From an uncultured Roseibium sp. (GTDB lineage: Bacteria > Pseudomonadota > Alphaproteobacteria > Rhizobiales > Stappiaceae): 64,000 bases of DNA. Location: NCBI RefSeq assembly GCF_947496995.1, contig NZ_CANMFD010000003.1, positions 62,001 to 126,000 of the forward strand. Reading direction: 5' to 3'. The notes under the pieces are model-generated. The model saw nothing but the letters and a program-made list of their open reading frames with translations, was not told the DNA's origin and made no database searches. The translations under genes were made by a program, and so were the position numbers. Each line of letters begins with the position of its first letter. Positions within the stretch are counted from its first letter, which is position 1. Positions 17,188-27,531 of this stretch are shown here, one piece after another.

Positions 17188-17215
17188 GAACATTGCGAGG
17201 AGCCTGAAAAAACCT

Positions 17216-17245
17216 CCGGCCCGCGTTCACACGAACGCGGGCCGG
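17216..17245. terminator. Terminator between dctM and the RND genes
   Basis: A perfect 13-bp stem CCGGCCCGCGTTC with an ACAC loop and exact complement, followed by ACGCTTTT on the plus strand. It serves dctM and perhaps the convergent RND permease. Confidence 0.8.
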
Positions 17246-17267
17246 ACGCTTTTGAGCCATCCGGTTT

Positions 17268-20200
17268 TCATACCCCGCCACCCGGCAGAGATCTGCGTCC
17301 CCGGACCTTCAGCAGCCGCCGGCCGCTGGTGATCGACCTGCCGAAATCGCTTTGCACGGCAAGAAGCGCCGGCGTCAGCAGGATGACAAGCAGCAGGCCG
17401 ACACCCAGTCCGTAGGCAAGCGTGACCACCGTCGGCAGCAGGAACTGGGCCTGCCGACTGGTTTCGAACAGCAGCGGAGCAAGTCCGAAAACCGTCGTCG
17501 CGGTCGTCAGTATAACCGCCCGCAGCCGGTCGCAGACGCCGTTGACCAGGGCTTCGCGGAACGGATGATCCTTCGCGTATTCGTCGATGGTCGTGACCAG
17601 CACGATGCTGTCGTTGATGATGATCCCCGCCATGCCGATGAACCCGACCACCGAGAACATCGACAGCGGTATGCCATGCAGGTAGTGGCCCCAGATCATG
17701 CCGACGCAGCCGAAGGGAATGACGATCATGATCGTCAGCGGCCGCGTCCAGGATTCGAAGATCCAGCAGAGCGTCAGATAGATGCCGGCCAGACAGAGTG
17801 CGAAACCGATCATCGCATCGGACAGGAACGACTTTTCCTGTTCCGCAAGACCAGCCATTTCGCTTTCGACATCGAATTCCGCCGCAAGCTGCGGCAGGAA
17901 CTCGGCCTGCAGCAACTCCGTCACCCGTGCCGCCGCCTCCGGATCGTCCTCCGACACGTCACCGGTCACCTGCAAGGTGCGCAGGCCGTCGCTGCGCCGC
18001 ACGGACGCAAACCCGTAGGAGCTGTCCACCTGAACAACTTCGCTCAGGGAAACATAGGTCCCGGCCTCCGTCCTAACCCGGGTCGTGTAGAGGAAGGAGG
18101 AATCCGCTTCCTCGTCCGGTATCAGCACTTTCACCGTCGCCGTGCGCCGGCCGACCGGGAATTCCGCGACTTCAATACCCTCCAGCCGATTGCGCAGGAT
18201 ACGGGCAACGTCGTCGGTCGAAAAACCGAGCGCTTCGCCGCGCGGGGTAAGCGTCAGGCTCAGTTCCGGTTTGTCATAGGCAAGCGTGTCCTCGAGCGCG
18301 CTGACACCTTGCAGTGGTTCAAGCGCCTGTTTGAGGCTTTCCGCCGCCGCCTTCAGGCCTTCGGTGGACGTCCCGTACAATCTGACATCGATCGCATCGC
18401 CGCCCGGGCCGGAGCGTTCACCGCGCAGGGCAAGTGTTTCCAGCAGCGGCGGCTGGCGGATTTCCGCGCGCCAGTCCCCGATGAACTTGAACGCCGAATA
18501 CGGTCTCAGGTCCGGGTCGAGAAGTTCGATGGATATCCCGCCAAGCTGGTCGATATCCTTGGTATCGGCGCCGCTGAGCCCGCGTCCGGCGGTTGCCCCG
18601 ACCGTGGAAAGCGCGAAGATGACCGGCTCGCTGCCGTATTCCCCGGCGTAGCGCGTGTTGACCACATCCAGCGCCCGTTCCATCTCTGCGATCATCGCCT
18701 TGGTATCGTCGCGCTTCGCCCCCGGCATCATGGCAATGCTCGCGGAGACCACGGCACGCTCCGGCGCATTGAAGAAGCGCCAGCGCACCGAACCGTCGAA
18801 GAACAGCGAGACGGACAGGGCGAGGATCATTACGGCAAATCCGATTACCGGATATCTCACCGTGACGATCCAGCCGATGAAGCGGCGGAACAGGGTTTCG
18901 CGGAACCAGACAAAACCACGGTTGAAGAGCCTGTTCGGCATGTCGTACCAGCGCGGCTTTTTGCTTGCCGAGAGGGCATGGTTCATATGCGCAGGCAGGA
19001 TCAGAAAGGATTCGACCAGACTGGCGATCAGCACCACGGCAACAGTGAAGGGTATGTCGGCCACCAGGCTCCCGAACCGGCCCGTTATGGCCATCAGCCC
19101 GACGAAGGCGATGAGAGTGGTGATCGAGGCGCTGAACACAGGCGCCGTCATCCTCCGCGCGGCCAGGCTGGCGGCCTCTTCGGGCGAATATCCACGCCTG
19201 TGCAGGAAATCCGCGTGCTCCCCGACCACGATGGCGTCATCGACGACGATGCCGAGACAGATGATCAGTGCGAAGACCGAGATCATGTTCAGCGTCAGCC
19301 CGAAGGCATACATGAGGCCGATGGTGGCCGCCATCGCCACCGGAATGCCGGCCGCGACCCAAAATGCCGTGCGCGCGGACAGGAAGAGGAAAAGGAAAAG
19401 CAGCACCAGAGCGAGCCCGAACAGCCCGTTTTCGACGAGAATATCCAGCCGGTCGATAATCGCCTGCGACCTTGTATTGGTCATCTGGACAATGACGCCT
19501 TCGGGCAGCGTGCGCTGGAAATCGGCCGTGATCGTCTCCACCGCTCTCTGGATCTCGATCGTGTCTCCCTGGGCGCTGCGGCTGACCCGCAGCAGGACGG
19601 CGGGCATGCCCTTGTGATAATAGGCCCGCCCGCTTTCCACGCCCTCCGTAAGGATGTCGGCGACGGCGCGCAGCCGCAGCTTTTCTCCCTGGGATGGCGC
19701 CTTCAGGACGATTTCGCCGAGGTCCTGTTCGGATCGCCGGGTCTGACCCGTGCGCAGCCGCGCACCGCTGCCGCTCACGTCGCCCGCGGGCGTGGTCTCC
19801 ATTTCCGCCGAGACGGTTTCGGCGATTTCCTCAAGGGTCAGCTCGTGCCGCACGAGCATGCTTTCGCCGACATTGACCCGGATGATCGGGTCGGCGAGCC
19901 CCCTGATCTCCACCCGGGTCACGCCCTGGCGGAACAGCACGGTCTGCAGGTCTTCAGCGAAGCGGGCCAGTTGATCGATGTCCACGGGCCCGTAAACGAC
20001 CACATCGGTCACCCGGTCGCTGTAGACGCTGCGGCTGACGACGGGCTCTTCTATGCCGTCCGGCAGGCTCGAGCGCGCAAGGTCGACGGCGGCTTTCACC
20101 TCGTCGGTCGCCTGCCCCATATCCCAGCCGTCTTCGAATTCAAGTTCGATGCTCGCCTTGCCTTCGCGGGCGATGGACGTGGCTTCGTCAACACCGTTGA

Positions 20201-20447
20201 TCGCCAGAAGCGGCGGCCCGAGAATTTCGACGATGGCCCGGTCCATGTCCTCCGGCCCCGCGCCCGGCCAGCTGACATCGACGTCCACTTCCTCGCGAAC
20301 GAAATCGGGAAAGAACTGCGTCCTGATCTGCGTGCCGGCGGCAATACCGCTGAGCAGCATGATCGCAAGCAGAAGGTTGGCCGCCGTCCGGTGACGCACC
20401 ATGTAGTCCAGCAATGACGCGAATTGCGATCCGCCAGGAGAACGCAT
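17268..20447 (-). CDS. RND efflux permease (AcrB/MMPL-like, HAE-type)
   Basis: A 1059-residue inner-membrane proton antiporter of the resistance-nodulation-division family, full length. The N-terminal helix (AANLLLAIMLLSGIAAG) is followed by the large first periplasmic loop. TM4 has the proton-relay type motif (LIICLGIVVDDAIVVGEHAD with Asp pairs), and the second half has IMAG-type TM segments and INDSIVLVTTIDEY. It pairs with the adaptor gene upstream, 40 bases away. No outer-membrane TolC-type partner is encoded here, so it must use one from elsewhere. The substrate is unknown. Confidence 0.92.
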   Translation of the reverse strand: MRSPGGSQFASLLDYMVRHRTAANLLLAIMLLSGIAAGTQIRTQFFPDFVREEVDVDVSWPGAGPEDMDRAIVEILGPPLLAINGVDEATSIAREGKASIELEFEDGWDMGQATDEVKAAVDLARSSLPDGIEEPVVSRSVYSDRVTDVVVYGPVDIDQLARFAEDLQTVLFRQGVTRVEIRGLADPIIRVNVGESMLVRHELTLEEIAETVSAEMETTPAGDVSGSGARLRTGQTRRSEQDLGEIVLKAPSQGEKLRLRAVADILTEGVESGRAYYHKGMPAVLLRVSRSAQGDTIEIQRAVETITADFQRTLPEGVIVQMTNTRSQAIIDRLDILVENGLFGLALVLLFLFLFLSARTAFWVAAGIPVAMAATIGLMYAFGLTLNMISVFALIICLGIVVDDAIVVGEHADFLHRRGYSPEEAASLAARRMTAPVFSASITTLIAFVGLMAITGRFGSLVADIPFTVAVVLIASLVESFLILPAHMNHALSASKKPRWYDMPNRLFNRGFVWFRETLFRRFIGWIVTVRYPVIGFAVMILALSVSLFFDGSVRWRFFNAPERAVVSASIAMMPGAKRDDTKAMIAEMERALDVVNTRYAGEYGSEPVIFALSTVGATAGRGLSGADTKDIDQLGGISIELLDPDLRPYSAFKFIGDWRAEIRQPPLLETLALRGERSGPGGDAIDVRLYGTSTEGLKAAAESLKQALEPLQGVSALEDTLAYDKPELSLTLTPRGEALGFSTDDVARILRNRLEGIEVAEFPVGRRTATVKVLIPDEEADSSFLYTTRVRTEAGTYVSLSEVVQVDSSYGFASVRRSDGLRTLQVTGDVSEDDPEAAARVTELLQAEFLPQLAAEFDVESEMAGLAEQEKSFLSDAMIGFALCLAGIYLTLCWIFESWTRPLTIMIVIPFGCVGMIWGHYLHGIPLSMFSVVGFIGMAGIIINDSIVLVTTIDEYAKDHPFREALVNGVCDRLRAVILTTATTVFGLAPLLFETSRQAQFLLPTVVTLAYGLGVGLLLVILLTPALLAVQSDFGRSITSGRRLLKVRGRRSLPGGGV

Positions 20448-20487
20448 GTCAGGACACTCCTATCATGGCATCAGGAAACCAGGACCA

Positions 20488-21999
20488 TCAGCCCCTGTTC
20501 CCGAGCCGCTGTTCCAACCGGTCAATCAGATCTTTCGGCACCATCGGCTGGTTCAGCGTTGCAAGCAGCCGGGCCTTGCGGTTTTCAGGCATGTCGGAGC
20601 TGTTGAGCTGTTCTATCAGCGCCGCCCGCCGCTCCGGCTCAAGCGCGACCAGGTCGCCGCGTGCGCCATCATCCCCCGCGTCGGATACCCGCGCCGTATC
20701 GGGATCGTCCGCTGCCGGAGTGGGGTCCTCCTCACCAACGCGGCGCGGCGTCACCTTGAGGCCCGTGCCGAGCTGCGGCAGCCGTTCGCGGACATAATCC
20801 GCGCCGAAAGGCACATCTGTCAAAACAACCTCATTACCCATCCGGCGCAGCACGGTTGTACGGATTTCCCGGATTCGCTCGCCGTCGCCGACAATCAGCA
20901 GGCGGCCGTCTTCCGTCACCGCGGCAGAGGGAACGACGGCAACACCGGCAAGTTCCGGTTCCTGCACCTCCACCTTGACGAAGTCGCCTGGGCGCAGCGC
21001 TGTTCCAGGGTCCAGTTCGAGGGTCGCGAACAGGGTCCGCCCCGCCTCTCCCTCCGACACCACCGCCGCCGCCCGGTCGATATGACCGGCAACCTCAAGC
21101 GACCGGACGCCGAGCTGCAAAGTCACGATCACAGGTGCCTTGATGAGATTGCCGCTGTCATCCAGAAGCCTGGAAAATTCGCTGGTCGACAGGGAGAACT
21201 TCACTTCCAGGGCGGCCGGATCTATCAACAGGGCAAGGGTCTCCGACTGATTGACACGCCGGCCGAGTGTGGCGTTGACTTCGGATAAATTGCCGCTGAA
21301 GGGCGCCGTCAGCGCGGTTTCGTTCAATACGCGACGCGCCTCGCCCAGTGCAAATTGCGCACGTTTGACCGTCAGGTCCATGCGCTCGACCCGCTTGCGG
21401 GCCGTGATCACCGATTGCAGTCGGTTGCTGAGCGACTGTTCCAGCGAGGCAACGCCAAGTTCCTCTGTCTCGACCTGGACAGCGGTCGAATAGCCCTTTT
21501 CCTTGAGCTGCTGCTGGCGATCCAAAGACTGCCGTCGGAGGACCAGCTGCCGGCGGGCCGCTTCCAGTTCCTGCTCGGCGCCGACAATCGCTTCCTCGGC
21601 TTCCGTCTTCTGAGCCTCCGCATCCGCAAGCGCTGCCTCCGCATCCAGAACCAGAAATTCGGCATTCGCCGGATCGATCCTGAGCAGCAACTCGCCCTCC
21701 GCAACGGCTGCGCCGTCCCGGAATTTGCGCGCCACATCGACCAGAAGACCCTCGGTGCTGGCCCGCAACTCCAGCGACCGCCAGCTCACGATCTCTCCAT
21801 AGGCGGTGGTGACAGGCGATAGTGTTGCGGGGGAAAGTTCAGCGACATTCACCGAATAGCTGCGTTCGCGCGCGGGCCGCTGGCGGACGGTGTCCTCCGC
21901 CGTCGTCGCAGTGTACAGCCGGTAGGCGCCAATGCCGGCGAAACCGATCATCACCGCCATCAAGGCCAGACCCAGCAGTCCACGCATCAAGAACCGCAT
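20488..21999 (-). CDS. RND periplasmic adaptor subunit (MFP/HlyD)
   Basis: The membrane-fusion adaptor of the RND pump, 503 residues, anchored by one N-terminal helix (LLGLALMAVMIGFAGIGAY). A lipoyl-type half motif (ELRASTEGLLVDV) leads into a long coiled-coil hairpin (about 125-230), then the second lipoyl half (TALTAPFSGNLSEVNATLG) and a beta-barrel with FATLELDPGTALRPGDFV. The last 85 residues are an added acidic linker (PAADDPDTARVSDAGDD) and a helical tail, beyond the usual 380-420 length. It is transcribed first in the operon with the permease. Confidence 0.9.
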   Translation of the reverse strand: MRFLMRGLLGLALMAVMIGFAGIGAYRLYTATTAEDTVRQRPARERSYSVNVAELSPATLSPVTTAYGEIVSWRSLELRASTEGLLVDVARKFRDGAAVAEGELLLRIDPANAEFLVLDAEAALADAEAQKTEAEEAIVGAEQELEAARRQLVLRRQSLDRQQQLKEKGYSTAVQVETEELGVASLEQSLSNRLQSVITARKRVERMDLTVKRAQFALGEARRVLNETALTAPFSGNLSEVNATLGRRVNQSETLALLIDPAALEVKFSLSTSEFSRLLDDSGNLIKAPVIVTLQLGVRSLEVAGHIDRAAAVVSEGEAGRTLFATLELDPGTALRPGDFVKVEVQEPELAGVAVVPSAAVTEDGRLLIVGDGERIREIRTTVLRRMGNEVVLTDVPFGADYVRERLPQLGTGLKVTPRRVGEEDPTPAADDPDTARVSDAGDDGARGDLVALEPERRAALIEQLNSSDMPENRKARLLATLNQPMVPKDLIDRLEQRLGNRG

Positions 22000-22117
22000 T
22001 CACCTCTCCAACTGAAACCACTGTCAATATAGGGCACTGCAACATCGCGTCACGTTGTGACGTCATGTTTATCACGCTTCCTGGGCGAAATTCTGAAAAG
22101 CATGTAACCACTTGTAA

Positions 22118-22146
22118 CAAAAAACCCGGCACCTTTCGGTGCCGGG
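22118..22146 (-). terminator. Terminator of the outer-membrane protein gene
   Basis: On the minus strand a 9-bp stem (CCCGGCACC / GGTGCCGGG, loop GAAA) is followed by TTTTTTGTT. A classic rho-independent signal just after the stop. Confidence 0.85.
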
Positions 22147-22172
22147 CCGATTTCTTCAGAAAGGCTCGACGG

Positions 22173-22835
22173 TCAGAATTTGTAGCCCAGACCGAGGCGC
22201 ACCTGGGACGTGCTCAGGTCCGAACTGACGGCTGTACCGTTCAGATTGAAATCCTGTTCACCGAAATCCTGATACACATATTCGAGCTTGGCGCTCAGGT
22301 TGTTGGTGATCGCGGCCTCGCCGCCGGCACCCAGCGTCCAGCCGAGAGCCGTCTTGCTGTCGCTGTCGCCGTTTCCGGAAACTTCAAGATCGGCAAGAGC
22401 CAGACCGCCGGCACCATAGACCAGGTAGCGGTCGAAGCTGTAACCCAGCCGCGCCCTGATGTTGGAGTTCCAGTCGGACTTGGACTGGACAGTCAGGCCG
22501 TTGCTGGTCTTGTTCTCTTCCAGGTCCGTGAGGCTGAAATCGGCTTCCGCACCGACGACCACATTCGGCGTTACCTGAAAATTGTAGCCGGTATAAAGAC
22601 CACCGGCGACGCCGTTCGCATCGGTATCCAGACCGGCGTTGCCGCCTGCGCGGTTGTCGAACTGTCCAAAGGCCCAGCCGAGATTGCCACCGACATAAAG
22701 ACCGGTCCAGTCGATGGACTGCTGTGGGGATGGTACCGCCTCATAGACCGGTGCCGGCGATTGCGCCAGGTCTGCGGCCCAAACAGGCGCGATCCCCGCC
22801 GTCAGTGCCAAACTTGCAAGTGCAAGACGTTTCAT
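22173..22835 (-). CDS. Outer-membrane beta-barrel protein (Omp25/Omp31-like)
   Basis: A 220-residue porin-like barrel protein with a signal peptide (LASLALTAGIAPVWAAD). The mature part has SIDWTGLYVGGNLGWAFG, repeated amphipathic strands (GAEADFSL, IRARLGYSFDRYLVYGAGGLAL, KLEYVYQDFG) and ends in aromatic GLGYKF, the outer-membrane insertion signal. It belongs to the Omp25/Omp31-like (OMP_b-brl) family of Rhizobiales, which are abundant structural surface proteins. I use ATG 22835 (GGAG eight bases upstream), not the GTG one codon earlier. It is single, with its own terminator. Confidence 0.88.
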   Translation of the reverse strand: MKRLALASLALTAGIAPVWAADLAQSPAPVYEAVPSPQQSIDWTGLYVGGNLGWAFGQFDNRAGGNAGLDTDANGVAGGLYTGYNFQVTPNVVVGAEADFSLTDLEENKTSNGLTVQSKSDWNSNIRARLGYSFDRYLVYGAGGLALADLEVSGNGDSDSKTALGWTLGAGGEAAITNNLSAKLEYVYQDFGEQDFNLNGTAVSSDLSTSQVRLGLGYKF

Positions 22836-23202
22836 CACAGATACTCCAGATCCACATTACCAAACTGAGTTGACCGAAACACATCGGCCAATAACGAGCA
22901 GGAGGGCAGCTCTGCCGCATCCTCACACTCCCCACTCTGCAGATATGGGGAGCCTTTGTGGCGGATCAGGATTGAGATTTGGGAGTTTTGATGACAAATG
23001 ACGGCGACATTCTGGCACGATGAAAAATAGCTTAAGGCGATTGCAATTTGCGAAACCGGCCGGAAGAAATTGCCACATCGATGCGTATAAAGATCCTTGC
23101 CCCCGGCTTTCCCCATACCAATCTATTGCGTATAAGGCGCTCAACCCGTTTGGCGCTCCCTCCCGCAGCCGCCTCACACCAAACCCGTACCGGAATTCCT
23201 AA
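22836..23202. other. Divergent promoter region
   Basis: About 367 bases between the outer-membrane protein gene and the divergent CaCA antiporter. Small open frames on both strands lack ribosome-binding sites. I see no repeat and no secure promoter; the DNA is somewhat richer in AT than the genes around it. Confidence 0.4.
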
Positions 23203-24216
23203 ATGCTCTTTGACTATGTAAGCCTCGCAGGCGGATTGGTTGTTCTGATTATCGCCGGTGATGTCTTGGTCAGAGGCTCTGTGGGGATCGCGCAGCGACT
23301 GGGAATTCCGAATCTTGTCATCGGCCTGACCATCGTCGCCTTCGGCACTTCGGCTCCGGAACTGGTGATTTCCCTCAAGGCGGCTCTGGAAGGCGCGAGC
23401 GGTATCGCGATCGGCAATGTCGTAGGTTCAAATATAGCCAATGTTCTTCTGGTCCTCGGCCTTCCCGCCATGATCGCGGCAACGCCGTGTGGCGAGAACG
23501 GCGCAACCCGCAACGCGGTCTTCATGGTCGCGGTGACCATGGTGTTCATCGCCCTGTGTTTCTTCACGCCCATCGGGCTGCCTGCGGGTCTGGTTCTGCT
23601 GGCGCTTCTCGGCGGCTTTCTGACCGCCTCGACAATGACCGCCCGCAAACACCGCAAGGAACAGAAGGCCATTGCCACTGCCGCCGCGGGCGCCGCCGTA
23701 GCAGATGCGGAGCTGGATACTTCCGATGTCCTGGAAGATGTCGAGGATGTTCCGGACTCAATCTGGATCGCGCTTGCCTATGTTCTCCTCGGCCTTGTCG
23801 GCCTGCCCCTCGGCGCGCATTTCACCATCACGGGCGCAACGTCGATCGCGTCCGCCTGGGGGGTGAGCGAAGCCGTGATCGGCCTGACCGTCATCGCCCT
23901 CGGCACGTCGCTGCCGGAACTTGCGACAACCGTCATGGCAGCCATCCGCCAGCACGGCGCGGTGGCAATCGGCAACGTCATCGGCTCCAATATCTTCAAT
24001 CTGCTGGCGATCATCGGCATCACGGCTGTCGTCGTCCCGATAGACGTGCCCGCCGAAGTGTTGAAATTCGACGTCTGGGTGATGCTCGCCTGCGCGCTGC
24101 TGCTGACCGCGTTTGCCGGATTCAGGATCTGCCTCAACAAGATCTCCGGTCTGGTGATGACGGTTGCCTACGTCCTTTACCTGGCGACCGTTTATTTTCT
24201 TGGACATGTCAGCTGA
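23203..24216 (+). CDS. Calcium/sodium antiporter (CaCA family, YrbG-like)
   Basis: A 337-residue inner-membrane cation exchanger with about ten helices. Both inverted alpha repeats are present: GTSAPELVISLKAAL with GNVVGSNIANVLLVLG, and GTSLPELATTVMAAI with GNVIGSNIFNLLAIIG. These Glu/Asn-Ser pairs line the ion path. A cytoplasmic loop near residues 150-190 is acidic (DTSDVLEDVEDVPDS). It likely exports calcium in exchange for sodium or protons. The ATG follows a weak upstream signal. It stands upstream of uvrC, with 50 bases between. Confidence 0.92.
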   Translation: MLFDYVSLAGGLVVLIIAGDVLVRGSVGIAQRLGIPNLVIGLTIVAFGTSAPELVISLKAALEGASGIAIGNVVGSNIANVLLVLGLPAMIAATPCGENGATRNAVFMVAVTMVFIALCFFTPIGLPAGLVLLALLGGFLTASTMTARKHRKEQKAIATAAAGAAVADAELDTSDVLEDVEDVPDSIWIALAYVLLGLVGLPLGAHFTITGATSIASAWGVSEAVIGLTVIALGTSLPELATTVMAAIRQHGAVAIGNVIGSNIFNLLAIIGITAVVVPIDVPAEVLKFDVWVMLACALLLTAFAGFRICLNKISGLVMTVAYVLYLATVYFLGHVS

Positions 24217-24266
24217 CCTGGCTCCAACCGCGGCCGCCTCTTTCCCAAATGGCTTTCCGCGCTTAA

Positions 24267-26249
24267 ATGTCAGACATGCAGGAACCGTCTGATTCTCAAA
24301 ATCCGGCAGAAAGCCCGGCCACCGAAGATAGCCCACCCGTAAAAAAGGGCGTCGAGGTGATCGCCAACGAGGTGAAACGCCTGCCCAACGGCCCCGGCGT
24401 TTACCGAATGCTGGATGACAAGGGCGAAGTCCTTTATGTCGGCAAGGCACGCAGCCTGAAAAAGCGGGTCATCAGCTATACGCGGCTGCAGGGCCAGTCG
24501 AACCGCATCATGCGCATGATCATGGCGACGGCCGCGATGGAATTCGTCGTCACAAGAACGGAACCGGAAGCCCTGCTTCTGGAAGCCAACCTGATCAAGC
24601 GCCTGCGCCCGCGCTTCAACGTTCTGCTGCGGGACGACAAGTCCTTTCCCTATATTCTGGTGACCGGCGACCACGAGGCGCCCGCAATCGTCAAGCACCG
24701 CGGCGCTCGCAAGCGCAAGGGCGAGTATTTCGGCCCCTTCGCCTCCGCCGGAGCGGTCGACCGCACGATCAACGCCTTGCAGAAGGCCTTCCTGATCCGC
24801 ACCTGCTCCGACAGCTACTACGAGAACCGCACCCGTCCCTGCCTGCAGTATCAGATCAAGCGCTGCTCGGCTCCCTGCACTGGGGAAATCGGCCCGGAGG
24901 ACTATGCGGGCCTGGTCTCGGAGGCCAAGGCCTTCCTGTCCGGCCGCAGCCAGCTGATCAAGACCCAGCTTGCCAAACAGATGGAAGCCGCCTCCGCCGA
25001 TCTTGAATTCGAGCGCGCCGCGATCTACCGCGACCGCCTCTCGGCGCTTTCCCATGTTCAGGCCCATCAGGGCATCAATCCCCAGACGGTGGAGGAAGCA
25101 GACGTCTTTGCCATCCATCAGGACGGCGGTCAGACCTGTGTTCAGGTGTTCTTCTTTCGCACCGGCCAGAACTGGGGCAACCGGGCCTATTTCCCCAAGG
25201 CCGACAAATCCTTCGAGGAAGCCGACATTCTGGAGAGTTTTCTCGCCCAGTTCTATGACGACAAGCCGGCCCCGAAACAGATCCTCCTGTCCCACGAACT
25301 TGCCGAACAGAGGCTGCTCGCCGAAGCCCTGAGCGAACGCTCGGGCAGAAAAATCGAGGTCGCGAAACCCAAGCGGGGCGAAAAGAAAGAACTTGTCGAC
25401 CACGCCCTGACAAATGCGCGCGAGGCGCTCGGCCGGCGTCTTGCCGAAACCTCCAGCCAGGCGCGGCTCCTCAAGGGCGTCGCGGAAGCCTTCGGTCTTG
25501 AGGTCGTGCCGCGCCGCATCGAGGTCTATGACAATTCCCATATCATGGGAACCAACGCCGTCGGCGGCATGATCGTCGCGGGCATGGAAGGCTTCACCAA
25601 GGGCCAGTACCGCAAGTTCAACATCAAGTCCGAGGACCTCGTTCCCGGCGATGACTACGGCATGATGCGCGAGGTTCTGAGCCGCCGCTTTTCCCGCCTG
25701 CTCAAGGAACACGTCCGGGAAAAACCACCTGCCGCCGAAGACGCCGCCCAGCAGGAAGATCAGGACGACGCGGAGACGACTTCCGCGACAAGTGACATGC
25801 CGGCCTGGCCGGACCTGCTTCTGATCGACGGCGGACAGGGACAATTGACCGCCGCCCGCGAGACGCTGGAAAGCCTCGGCATCACCGATGTGCCCCTTGT
25901 CGGCATCGCCAAGGGACCCGACCGCGATGCGGGCCGGGAGAAGTTCTTCATGCCCGGTCGCCAGTCCTTCATGCTTCCGGAACGCGATCCGGTGCTCTAT
26001 TTCGTCCAGCGCTTGCGCGACGAGGCGCACCGCTTTGCCATCGGCAGCCACCGCGCCCGCCGCAAGAAAGACATTACCAGGAACCCGCTGGATGAGATTG
26101 CCGGCGTTGGTCCGACACGCAAGAAGGCCCTTTTGCGCCATTTCGGCACTGCCAAGGCCGTATCCAAGGCTGGCGTCGACGATCTGGCCTCCGTACCGGG
26201 CATTTCCGAAGCCATCGCCAAACTGGTCTACGACCATTTCCACGAGTAG
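24267..26249 (+). CDS. uvrC: Excinuclease ABC subunit C
   Basis: UvrC makes both cuts around DNA damage in nucleotide excision repair. The 660-residue protein has the GIY-YIG domain ([22 protein letters not shown], about 40-60), a UvrB-binding UVR segment ([18 protein letters not shown]), the RNase H-like 5'-incision domain ([19 protein letters not shown] and [10 protein letters not shown]) and the C-terminal helix-hairpin-helix pair ([27 protein letters not shown]). A short acidic extension precedes the GIY-YIG domain, and the segment before LLIDGG has an acidic insert. All key parts are intact. Confidence 0.96.
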   Translation: MSDMQEPSDSQNPAESPATEDSPPVKKGVEVIANEVKRLPNGPGVYRMLDDKGEVLYVGKARSLKKRVISYTRLQGQSNRIMRMIMATAAMEFVVTRTEPEALLLEANLIKRLRPRFNVLLRDDKSFPYILVTGDHEAPAIVKHRGARKRKGEYFGPFASAGAVDRTINALQKAFLIRTCSDSYYENRTRPCLQYQIKRCSAPCTGEIGPEDYAGLVSEAKAFLSGRSQLIKTQLAKQMEAASADLEFERAAIYRDRLSALSHVQAHQGINPQTVEEADVFAIHQDGGQTCVQVFFFRTGQNWGNRAYFPKADKSFEEADILESFLAQFYDDKPAPKQILLSHELAEQRLLAEALSERSGRKIEVAKPKRGEKKELVDHALTNAREALGRRLAETSSQARLLKGVAEAFGLEVVPRRIEVYDNSHIMGTNAVGGMIVAGMEGFTKGQYRKFNIKSEDLVPGDDYGMMREVLSRRFSRLLKEHVREKPPAAEDAAQQEDQDDAETTSATSDMPAWPDLLLIDGGQGQLTAARETLESLGITDVPLVGIAKGPDRDAGREKFFMPGRQSFMLPERDPVLYFVQRLRDEAHRFAIGSHRARRKKDITRNPLDEIAGVGPTRKKALLRHFGTAKAVSKAGVDDLASVPGISEAIAKLVYDHFHE

Positions 26250-26331
26250 ATAGTCCAGCCTGCTTCACCGGCGACGGACGGCAGGACCCCGATAGCGCAA
26301 GCCCACACCAACCGGACACGATCGGTTCAAG

Positions 26332-27438
26332 ATGTTCAAAAACAATTCGAAGTCGAGATCATTGTTCGGATCGCTGCTTTCGCTCATCGGCTGGTGCGGT
26401 TGCCTCGGCGCCCTTACAGTCTGCGCGCTCGGGCTCGCCAACTTCGCCGCTCCCGATGTCTGGCTTGCCGACAACATGAGCTTTTTCCTGAGACAGTTTC
26501 TCGCAGCCGGATTGCTGGGGTGTGTGGGAGGCGCGCTGGGTTTTTTCGTGCGGCACCGGTTCGCCCTCCTTTATAGAACAGTCTGGTTTCTGGCCGTCCT
26601 GGCGCTCGTCACTCTGGCAGGACTGACCGGCGCCCGCACATTGGAAAATACGGTCGAACCTGCCCCGCTCCAGGCCGGAAGCCTCCCCTTGAAGGTCATC
26701 TCGATCAATATCGAGCACCTGTTCCTGGGTGACAGGACTCTGCAGGCCTTTCTCGAAAAGGAAGAGCCCGACGTTGTTGTCCTTCAGGAGACCCTTTGGG
26801 GACTGCAGGAACGGCGTTGGCAGCGCCTCGGCCTGCCCGTTGGCAGCGCGGGCGAACACGGCTTTCCGCAATATCTGACAGTCGGTGAGCTGGGTGGCCT
26901 TGTCGTCTATTCCCGCTTTCCTGTCCGGCAGAAAATGTCGACCGTCGTCGAGGGCGATCTGCCCTCCGGCGCCGATGTCTTTTACAACGCCGACCGGGAA
27001 CTGCTGTCGCTCACGCTGGAGACAGATGCCGGGCCGCTGCATCTGCTAGCCCTCCATCCGGACAGTCCGCGCACGGAATCCCGTTGGCACAACAAGCGCC
27101 GCTATTTTGACGCGGCCGACGGGATCATCGACGATCTGAAAGCTGAAAAGGACGGCCCGGTCCTGGCCATCGGCGACTGGAACAGCTCGCCCTGGTCCTC
27201 ACGATTTCAGCAGGTCCTGACGGAAAACGATCTGAAAACCGCCTATCCGGGCCGCTGGCCGCAAACGACACGGTTTTTCTTCGACTACCGCCTGCACTGG
27301 ATTCTGGGCGCTCCTGTCGACCAGTTTGCGGTTTTCGGTGACCTGCAGGTGATCAGCGTATCGACCGGCCCCGATATCGGATCTGACCATCTGCCGTTGA
27401 TTGTCGAGTTTGGCCTTGCAAGGCACGGCGGAAATTGA
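26332..27438 (+). CDS. Endonuclease/exonuclease/phosphatase family membrane protein
   Basis: A 368-residue protein with three N-terminal hydrophobic segments (about 15-35, 55-75 and 82-100) and a C-terminal EEP catalytic domain on the periplasmic side. The EEP motifs are SINIEHLFLGD (metal Asn/Glu region), VVLQETLWG, LHPDSP, IGDWNSSPWS and the last GSDHLPLIVE. The fold covers phosphodiesterases, lipid phosphatases and nucleases; the substrate cannot be named. It lies 82 bases after uvrC on the same strand. Confidence 0.85.
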   Translation: MFKNNSKSRSLFGSLLSLIGWCGCLGALTVCALGLANFAAPDVWLADNMSFFLRQFLAAGLLGCVGGALGFFVRHRFALLYRTVWFLAVLALVTLAGLTGARTLENTVEPAPLQAGSLPLKVISINIEHLFLGDRTLQAFLEKEEPDVVVLQETLWGLQERRWQRLGLPVGSAGEHGFPQYLTVGELGGLVVYSRFPVRQKMSTVVEGDLPSGADVFYNADRELLSLTLETDAGPLHLLALHPDSPRTESRWHNKRRYFDAADGIIDDLKAEKDGPVLAIGDWNSSPWSSRFQQVLTENDLKTAYPGRWPQTTRFFFDYRLHWILGAPVDQFAVFGDLQVISVSTGPDIGSDHLPLIVEFGLARHGGN

Positions 27439-27462
27439 TCGATTGCCTGTGACTTCAACCTG

Positions 27463-27506
27463 AGGCTGTTTGAGGCAGGGAACCCGAATGGGAACACTGC
27501 AGCCTC
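27463..27506 (+). other. Possible leader stem before tdk
   Basis: GAGGCTG at 27463 and CAGCCTC at 27500 can pair around a 30-base loop that has two GGGAAC segments. It matches no riboswitch family I can recognise and may have no role. Confidence 0.25.
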
Positions 27507-27531
27507 CTCAACCGATTCCTTTTCAGAACGC

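Noticed and set aside
17352-20417. A 1021-residue open frame on the plus strand
   Set aside because: It is the antisense of the RND permease gene, with Arg/His/Gln-rich low-quality composition typical of shadow frames in high-GC DNA.
24270-26243. A 657-residue open frame on the minus strand
   Set aside because: Antisense of uvrC; no family motif and no ribosome-binding site.
27463-27506. A riboswitch before tdk
   Set aside because: The stem is short and the loop shows no conserved core of cobalamin, SAM or purine riboswitches.
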